Origin: Muricea muricata
Lineage: Eukaryota; Cnidaria; Anthozoa; Malacalcyonacea; Plexauridae
Assembly: GCA_963855995.1 (NCBI GenBank)
Contig: OY979718.1
Location: forward strand, 36,719,059 to 36,783,058
Reading direction: 5' to 3'
DNA: 64,000 nucleotides
In this document: positions 61,001 through 64,000 of the stretch, piece by piece
Numbering within the stretch: the first letter of the stretch is position 1
Layout: each line of letters begins with the position of its first letter
Translations under genes and position numbers: made by a program
Notes under the pieces: model-generated
Database searches by the model: none
What the model saw: only the letters and a program-made list of their open reading frames with translations
Told to the model about the DNA's origin: nothing

Positions 61001-63882
61001 ATTATATATTAGACATTTTGTTATATATACATGTTCATGGATATTAAGGTTTTAAAACAAGTGTAAATATACGAATGCCGATTGCGTAATGTGTAGCAAT
61101 CTCATAGCCCGTATATGTAACATGCCCGTATTGGTAACGAGCCCGTATATGTAACGTAACGTTACCACCCCTGCTCCATATAGAGGCCTCGTAATTTTTT
61201 TGTTCCGTACCTGACCAGCATCCATAAGAAAGATGCCAACTCGAGAGAGCTTTTCTCCAGACAAGACGAGTCGCGGCGGCTGTGGCACTGAGCCAAACTT
61301 CGTCGTAATTGCACCCTTAAAAAAATGTAAGCCGTTCGTTTTTTCGGACGTGGTCTTGGTTTGAAATTTTATTCTAACTTTATCACTTCGTTGCCCTCGT
61401 ACTTCACTGATACCAAGTACTGATATGTATTAATGTTAAGCCAAAAAAAAATTGAAGGCGAAAATTGGTCATAATTTGAGGCCAGCAGCCATTTTGAATG
61501 ACCCCACCCACTCAAGGAGTGATCGACGATCGACCTTCCGTTTTACTTTAAAACGTAAACCTTTCTAAAATTATATATCTTTTAATAGAAAACCTATGCC
61601 TTTCGCCGCTCAAGTGGGGCCATCATCAGGGTTTCAGAAGCCAAATCACAGTTTTGAGTAAAAACAGTACATGATTTATACCTACATAAGTTAATGCTCA
61701 CCTCGTCAGTCATGTCATGAAGAGAGTAAAGTGCTGGATAAATTGCCAGCAATGCGACATCAAACGGCATTACTTTAAACTGCTGCATTGCGTAACACCT
61801 GCTGTCTAAGCTCGCCGTAGAACCAAGACGGAATGAACTCTACAACACAAGAACTATACTTCAGAACAATATGATACGGATATCGATACACAATCAGGAG
61901 CAACACGAGTTTGACCAAAACGTGGAAAATTCTAGCCTGGCTTATCTTCTATAATCAAGTCCAATGTCAAAATTAGCTTAGTAATCATGCGTGAGCCCAC
62001 CATTGAACTATAAGTAAACTGGAACAATAAGTCATGGGGAGGGGGGGGATTGAAGACAATTTGATTCAGTTTTTCTGCGTTTTGAGTTGAAATACTAAAC
62101 GTCACAAAATGTACCGTATACCAAATGAAAGCTATTAAAAAGTTGTATTTGGTGTAAACATTTCAAGGCTTCAGGTGAAAGACAAACCTTGAACTTTGAA
62201 GGGAAATTTGCCGTATTTTTCAAAATTGCAGTTGTTTTCGTATTTTTTAGGCATTTCTTTTTTGTCTGAAGTCTTTAATTTTTTATATTAAATGTAAGTT
62301 TTTAATAGCTTCAATTTGATATATGGTCTGGTCTTTGGCGTTAAGTGTTTGGTCTCAAAACGCAGAGAAACTAACTTGGCTTCACCCATTAACTGAACTT
62401 TTGTATTGAGTTAGCGTTCTAGTTGTATTACAGTTCACTGGAGCCCACCACTTTTAAACGGTGTCCTTTCTCCTGTCGTCACTTTTCTTGTCGTGCACAT
62501 CATGTCAATTTTAACACAATGCATGTCACGTAAAGTACACAGTCTTGTTGTTATCTGTGCTTGGGTCTGCCCACCTCGGGTCCTGTCCTCTGCTTACCTG
62601 ACTTAATCTGAACGTAATTTCGGTCGTAAAGATATCGTACCTGTTTCAGTAAGGAAAGAATGTACAGAGGCAAATGTTTCAGCGAATTGGGCGCTATCAT
62701 TTCACCACTGCGAGCTGATACGCATGTTTTATATACTCCCAGGCAATCCACAACTGCGTTCATCAATGCCTGTAATTTAAGTAAAATATTTATAACAAAC
62801 ACAATTATAAAACTATGTGGGGCAATTACACCTATTTTATAGCTTTTAATATTAAAAAACATGTATTCAGAACCTTTGGATTAAAAGTAACTCAAGGACT
62901 TTCAAAGAGCTCATTTATAAAAAGAAACAAATTCCAAAAAATAAAGTCATCTTGTAATTTAAGATATGAATAAAAACAAGACAAACAATTGGAATTACAA
63001 GATGACTTTATTTTTCGGAACTTGTTTCTATTTATGTTTTCTTAAATTGTCGGCTGACCGTGGTTTTTGAGCTGATTTATATTCAAGGACTTTATAGCTT
63101 TTTAATTTTTGTTTTCAGATTCAATAAACCGGTATCCTACCTCTCGTGCATCTCCTAGCGAAGCTGTCAGCGTTCTGTCTACAGCTGAAATAGAGAAGAA
63201 AAAGAAATTCCAACCTTATTCGGTATTCTTCGACATAACAGTACCATAAGTACGTTTTTGATTAGATAAGAAAAGCGCAAGTAAAAGTCCTAATGTAATA
63301 GCTTCAATTTGATATACCGCTTAATCTTTGGGGTTGGGTATGTTTAACTAAAAACTCAAAAAAGACAGTTCGTTCCAGTTTTCTTCTAAACTTCGATGTT
63401 GCGAACCCAGATCTCTTCTTAAAGATGACTGACTTGAATACAGCTCACAAAAGAAACGATAGATGTAGACTACAACGTATCGTCGAACATGACTTTGCTC
63501 TACACTTGCAACATCATGAAGCTACCTCCTCTTATTGCTCGTTCAAACTTTTTCCTACAATGCCTTTGCAAAGGTAGCCTTACATTATACAGAATTCGCT
63601 TAATCAAATCAGCCAGAAGACGCCATATCCAATTGTTACGACAGGTGTGAAAGCCTATACGATTTAGATGTGTGAATGCTATGAATCTTTTCGCACTTCG
63701 TATATGTAGGTCGATATGGTAGCTTGTGGTATTACATAAGGCCTAGACCATTCGGCACAGATTATACCTACCCATCTTAGACAGCATCAAGGCTATTGCA
63801 CTTGCATTAGCTCCAGCATATATGTCACTCATCTTCTTCGAGACAGGCAATGCCAAGTTGTGCACTCTGATCCGCCGTTCAC
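48940..63882 (-). CDS. SEC24: SEC24A/B-type COPII coat gene, C-terminal eight exons (5' part off the window)
   Basis: Sec24 is the cargo-binding subunit of the inner COPII coat on ER exit sites. Exons, in coding order: 63882-63772, 63184-63141, 62769-62641, 61839-61702, 61315-61211, 50593-50501, 49641-49538, 49051-48940. All have AG/GT borders and compatible phases; they total 836 nt (2 nt finishing a codon plus 278 codons with TGA). The product covers the end of the trunk/helical region (GERRIRVHNLALPV, AVDRTLTASLGDARE, ALMNAVVDCLGVY) and the gelsolin-like domain (PQPPRLVLSGEKLSR, FLMDAGQ, IWVGKD). It ends TESMMSYHEFLIHIQGQVN, which fits SEC24A/B better than C/D. No lesions were seen. The intron between 61211 and 50593 contains a 10.2 kb transposon. 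Confidence 0.92.
49538..49641 (-). CDS. SEC24: SEC24 exon (second last)
   Basis: Acceptor tttttctag, donor AAG|GTAATG, 34 codons plus 2 nt. Encodes ALPDLDNGLSTKVRTLLDYL, the helix pair after the gelsolin-like core. Confidence 0.88.
49642..50500 (-). other. SEC24 intron, no feature seen
   Basis: Phase-0 intron. Short ORFs only, no repeat recognised. Confidence 0.5.
50501..50593 (-). CDS. SEC24: SEC24 exon downstream of the transposon-bearing intron
   Basis: 31 codons, phase 0 at both ends. EFYIWVGKDTANADIQCLFG and NYQSIPEDM are the second half of the gelsolin-like domain and fit directly onto FLMDAGQ of the exon at 61211. Confidence 0.9.
50977..50984. repeat. Left target-site duplication CATATAGA
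   Basis: Exact 8-mer, repeated at the right end. The bases just outside differ on each side, so the duplication is exactly eight. Confidence 0.85.
50997..51056 (+). repeat. Left subterminal inverted repeat of the Zisupton-type element
   Basis: TAACGTTACG, then three copies of a GTTACATATACGGGC unit (17-bp spacing). It pairs with 61105-61164. The unit is the seed of the minisatellite near the other end. Confidence 0.9.
51601..51670. repeat. Long near-perfect hairpin
   Basis: 32-nt arms with a single mismatch and a 6-nt loop (tgtata). Arm begins GAATAATCTATGACTATACG. Candidate small-RNA precursor, or a structural element of the transposon. Confidence 0.85.
51671..53944. other. Left interior of the Zisupton-type element, no ORF assigned
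   Basis: No domain-bearing ORF. A compact hairpin (AGGGCGC...GCGCCCT) lies at 52107-52140. A distinctly GC-rich block at about 53110-53290 follows a GGGACACCCTGTATAAT word typical of mariner-type ends. Promoter or first non-coding exon of the element may lie here. Confidence 0.4.
53945..54107. mobile_element. MITE just upstream of the transposon's first ORF
   Basis: Arms AAACACC(T/A)GGGGCCGG and TTGTATAAAA, one mismatch in 26 nt, element about 163 bp. It ends about 100 bp before the first ATG, so it lies in the promoter or an intron of the transposon gene. Confidence 0.85.
54207..54896 (+). CDS. Zisupton-type ORF 1: three C2H2 zinc fingers
   Basis: ATG follows a good splice acceptor (ttcttttgcag), so an upstream non-coding or short coding exon is likely. 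Fingers: CKLCGKSF...H..H (about 54292-54357), CPKCEKT...H...H (54447-54510) and CPTCKKVMDVRSLPRHQRDIH (54630-54692), with an acidic/basic linker (EEPKPKRQKSERK) before the third. After about 54711 the family-like sequence continues in the next ORF's frame; the tail of this frame is probably not meaningful. Confidence 0.8.
   Translation: MSDDYQDYFINCSEFTLPCKNTCVLHKHCKLCGKSFDSQYKCRRHFKEAHLNRVIVVNGQSCFPCKLNHGESGCGRAHYHCPKCEKTIINRNRFLKHYENHFSEKEIKSSATPLLEEKESSATTEEIEEPKPKRQKSERKECPTCKKVMDVRSLPRHQRDIHKKIIPTNVALMKQEEFIWCAKVHMEALVIHFMSGNVFGLQVKKVATKMPFVKATVAEIAWKLPGEVA
54713..56647 (+). CDS. Zisupton-type ORF 2: cysteine clusters, SWIM-like motif, SAP domain, start of KDZ core
   Basis: Open from 54713 (VDETRGIYMVRKSSHGG), in the -1 frame relative to ORF 1. 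In order: a Cys-rich CESNSCRDCM region; a SWIM-like LDCGCC...CVHKAVCLWYL (about 55197-55262); a cysteine cluster RCPFCD...CGSCEMC and CSICGHHP (about 55510-55880) of the type found with KDZ transposases; a SAP-like helix-turn-helix (LKEVRSFAKKLGLTGAGSKL, about 56250-56310); then CPHGVVYALKFL, SPRDYVDIL and VDVANLVAAHGNRR, likely the start of the RNase H-like transposase core. It ends at TAG 56645 in a conserved region, so the protein probably continues in ORF 3. From memory the arrangement also resembles the C-terminal half of vertebrate HMGXB3. Confidence 0.78.
   Translation, partial: CCVDETRGIYMVRKSSHGGVSYPLHVRKCVWSPSEESGNKNAFCESNSCRDCMEVAWRSGMNAMECHHIREVGVKTMYKEKVQLRRSDLDDLSCEGEFKMIKEERINQCISLLQAASENKADLIVSFEDGERYIHFSVYDGGVHYYSKLGRVIVTCDLKNGQLDCGCCRRKRGCVHKAVCLWYLRSVDKLERFRSFRDDDNSNDIGDESAETDASFDNNGLFYPPTDERMVANMCKYLKANKRIPMSATRDKSKSVPRRYTPVEKRCPFCDVHLSKPIRITAKATVVTMDFVITNAETYFVKCGSCEMCFRYQEHDEGVHNFNDTFLIGLDVCNYFRESLQCHIPIGSATEVLERSLKTKLNSRTILNAFLHFDALSCHEYKFNCSICGHHPAIMNMDLNRKVSFQCPAELLRLPDEYEQDSEENDVVDCELFWENVEFSMIVRGFPGVAVQEFCVKPDLLNWAPFIGSDTRESKRVFNTEHRKVKVEDGKIEDDCCEVTEERLLEMLHHSTLKEVRSFAKKLGLTGAGSKLDIIMNIKNAVQNNDEKFKKAFSKLWGCSGGWASGTCPHGVVYALKFLIRSESPRDYVDILLSMKNQPNVTIVDVANLVAAHGNRRKNGMFSPNSGMLMEPTPENVQEANHVI
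56650..58596 (+). CDS. Zisupton-type ORF 3: rest of KDZ core, Ulp1 SUMO protease, PHD finger, SprT-like metalloprotease
   Basis: Again shifted -1 from the preceding ORF and without its own ATG near the start. It opens with SNDHFCLFDRFHE and INTQRQEQLYNVFNRD, the KDZ-like core continuation. Ulp1/C48 protease (about 57330-57900): His in GNHWVTIS (57550), Asp in CIYDSY (57604), Gln in VQQQKGG and Cys in AACGLYA (57748). PHD finger (about 57945-58075): CHC...CKKCKRWFH..C...WKCIKC. SprT-like zinc metalloprotease (about 58180-58560): FNGELPP, HGDLGITY and the zinc-binding HEMVH (58411-58425). All catalytic residues I can check are present. Confidence 0.85.
   Translation: MSLDWLNVQGSENTAVTGHPITGSNDHFCLFDRFHECNPQNEREVLRRVTHVRQLNGLINTQRQEQLYNVFNRDSRFLNSMTPVNHIFLFRSNIDLLNERINERNISNIAQLSFAVTEDQFGRAIFDKTKRAPATTPTKATTTSTKQPDMSDTSLVPPAQTSEIEETLQSEIKSASQSQVILTDCPSSPDDDPCVFYSRPPDTSNEPRVMNTTNFPEFEELQTEEDFWIKELGLHIIDKTILEKGHWLNDRIMLAVFKILRAHPCTADIGGLQDLIPAVKYGFRKENCVHFVQIVNVRGNHWVTISNIKSRNGDVCIYDSYINLNRKGDKVSYPINVEQCACKLASSVGFFNMAVANVQQQKGGAACGLYAVSNTIALCFGEDPLTLRWNQEVIGPNLMRLFVDRDFATFLASTSKRRDPPIEKYLFEWVCWVHCHCASPDDGKLMGQCKKCKRWFHRDCEQGNFDDPEWKCIKCTKREEEAKRWKEARRQEREKCFIKLREVSKKNEDHQDLVALYDKLNEVAFNGELPPGNDNVGFVGMKEFNNCTGEKKCHGDLGITYSHGEFMFIIVFPETHTDKLTIFKTLIHEMVHAKMIKQNVRGRSHGKEFKSLGKQVSRALRSRLQEFHKPYCDMEIDETDIFKAKVAW
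58598..58788. mobile_element. MITE-like inverted repeat directly after the ORF 3 stop
   Basis: GCCTAGTTTCCATT at 58598 and its complement ending at 58788; 191 bp in all. It begins one base after the TAA. Interior arms are only loosely complementary. Confidence 0.7.
58897..58980. repeat. Hairpin downstream of the transposon ORFs
   Basis: GGATATGAG(A)AATTATTAAGGC pairs with GCCTTAATAATT(C)CTCATATCC around a 36-nt loop. Confidence 0.75.
59395..60930 (+). repeat. Minisatellite of 19/20-bp units with a 645-bp higher-order repeat
   Basis: Alternating units GGGCTCTATGTTAATATAC and GGGCTCTATGTTACATATAC, about 78 copies. Rare variants recur exactly 645 bp apart (for example GGGCTGTATG at about 59658 and 60303, and CCATGTTGCAT), with one 3-bp insertion in the second block shifting later markers to 648. 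The unit equals the GTTACATATACGGGC word of the left subterminal repeat, in the same orientation. ORFs of LYVNIRAPCYIYG type are artefacts. Confidence 0.95.
61105..61164 (-). repeat. Right subterminal inverted repeat of the Zisupton-type element
   Basis: Reverse complement of 50997-51056 with four substitutions, all in the second 17-bp unit. Twelve bases separate it from the right target duplication, the same as on the left. Confidence 0.9.
61177..61184. repeat. Right target-site duplication CATATAGA
   Basis: Exact match to the left copy. It lies 26 bp inside the intron, counting from the SEC24 splice donor. Confidence 0.85.
61211..61315 (-). CDS. SEC24: SEC24 exon upstream of the transposon-bearing intron
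   Basis: 35 codons, phase 0, acceptor ttttttaag, donor CAG|GTACGG. GAITTKFGSVPQPPRLVLSG and EKLSRVGIFLMDAGQ open the gelsolin-like domain. Confidence 0.92.
61560..61645 (-). mobile_element. Possible Penelope-like 3' end fragment in a SEC24 intron
   Basis: Minus strand reads ACCCTGATGATGGCC, a C/G-rich spacer, GGCGAAAGGC and then an AT-rich tail. The CTGATGA...CGAAA layout is what Penelope 3' ends show, here with stem II broken. No coding sequence accompanies it. Confidence 0.35.
61702..61839 (-). CDS. SEC24: SEC24 exon
   Basis: 46 codons, acceptor ttgtag, donor GAG|GTGAGC. SSFRLGSTASLDSRCYAMQQ and IYPALYSLHDMTDE match the helical region just before the gelsolin-like domain. Confidence 0.9.
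61840..62640 (-). other. SEC24 intron, no gene seen
   Basis: Includes a short G-run at about 62039. No element recognised. Confidence 0.5.
62641..62769 (-). CDS. SEC24: SEC24 exon
   Basis: 43 codons, acceptor aaattacag, donor CAG|GTACGA. ALMNAVVDCLGVYKTC and PNSLKHLPLYILSLLKQ are hallmark helices of the Sec24 helical domain. Confidence 0.92.
62924..63028. repeat. Foldback repeat in a SEC24 intron
   Basis: Arms of about 37 nt (AATAAAGTCATCTTGTAATT and complement) around a 30-nt loop, few mismatches. Confidence 0.8.
63141..63184 (-). CDS. SEC24: SEC24 micro-exon
   Basis: 44 nt, acceptor ctatttcag, donor GAG|GTAGGA. Completes an Ala codon and encodes AVDRTLTASLGDARE, directly continuous with both neighbours. 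Confidence 0.9.
63185..63771 (-). other. SEC24 intron, no feature seen
   Basis: Ordinary AT-rich intron. Confidence 0.5.
63772..63882 (-). CDS. SEC24: SEC24 first exon visible in the window
   Basis: Acceptor attgttacag, donor ATGG|GTAGGT. GERRIRVHNLALPVSKKMSD is the conserved Sec24 GERRIRVH box near the end of the beta-sandwich/trunk. The preceding exon is not convincingly found in the last 118 bases and probably lies beyond the window. Confidence 0.9.
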
Positions 63883-64000
63883 CTGTAACAATCCATAGCA
63901 TTCCATAGGTTTATCATTGTTTTTCAAATTTCATACGCTATACAACTTACGTGGTGTTTCCACAAATCTAAAATTAGTACCATAGGTATGCAGCCAAACC

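Larger units (their letters stand above)
50985..61176 (+). mobile_element. Zisupton/KDZ-type DNA transposon, 10,192 bp, complete ends
   Basis: Flanked by the exact 8-bp duplication CATATAGA (50977-50984 and 61177-61184). Twelve bases inside each end begin 60-bp subterminal inverted repeats (56/60 identical). Known Zisupton elements are about 11 kb, have 8-nt target duplications and subterminal inverted repeats, and encode zinc fingers plus an Ulp1 SUMO protease; this one matches each point. Coding content is three successive ORFs (54207-58596). A 1.5 kb minisatellite grown from the subterminal unit lies near the right end. The element sits in a SEC24 intron in the opposite orientation; without it the intron would be about 417 bp, counting both TSD copies. 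Confidence 0.88.

Noticed and set aside
61600..61640. Minus-strand CTGATGA...GGCGAAAG as a hammerhead
   Set aside because: Stem II does not pair and the cleavage triplet is absent; kept only as a possible Penelope end.
63946..64000. Possible upstream SEC24 exon ending at a GTAAGT donor
   Set aside because: The phase would require Arg instead of Gly before ERRIRV and the frame lacks the expected Sec24 sequence; left unassigned.

Overview
The window is AT-rich animal genomic DNA with intron-containing genes and a very dense, nested load of transposable elements. The mix (a TRANK1-like TPR/ankyrin/helicase gene, a two-domain Ly6/uPAR protein, a SEC24 gene with short exons, Penelope-like elements with GIY-YIG domains, ZMYM1-type hAT elements, BEL/Pao, several LINEs and a Zisupton/KDZ-type transposon) suggests an early-branching metazoan, most likely a cnidarian. 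That placement is an inference from gene types, not a species call.

Layout. 499-18318 (+) is a TRANK1-like gene whose seven visible coding exons join in frame for about 2,625 residues; its 5' end is not identified. Its 3.9 kb fourth intron (7303-11180) separates helicase motif V from motif VI. That intron holds a 2.5 kb inverted-repeat element, which surrounds a 5'-truncated Penelope GIY-YIG fragment, two (TA)n arrays and a complete hammerhead ribozyme fold (9263-9311). 18.5-30 kb carries a dead Penelope element, foldback elements, a Ly6/uPAR-type gene on the minus strand (21153-21875), a dead hAT transposase, and a Mutator-like remnant with an Ulp1-type SUMO protease. 31-33 kb is a second hAT transposase with an in-frame stop and a frameshift. 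33.9-45.4 kb is nested transposons: a non-autonomous element with a 9-bp target duplication, a MITE cluster around a BEL/Pao fragment, a LINE interrupted by a MITE, a minisatellite, and a second LINE interrupted by a hAT MITE.

48940-63882 (-) is the 3' part of a SEC24A/B-type gene (COPII cargo adaptor): eight exons, about 277 residues, in frame throughout. One of its introns holds a 10.2 kb Zisupton/KDZ-type DNA transposon (50985-61176) with an exact 8-bp target duplication and 60-bp subterminal inverted repeats. It carries three consecutive ORFs that together encode C2H2 fingers, a SWIM-like cluster, a KDZ-type cysteine cluster, a SAP domain, a KDZ-like core, an Ulp1 SUMO protease, a PHD finger and a SprT-like metalloprotease, plus a 1.5 kb minisatellite grown from the element's own subterminal repeat.

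The most unusual finds are the complete Zisupton-type element with its SUMO-protease/SprT architecture, its insertion 34 nt from a SEC24 splice donor, a smaller non-autonomous element sharing its subterminal motif, and the hammerhead ribozyme. No prokaryotic features, tRNA or rRNA genes were seen.
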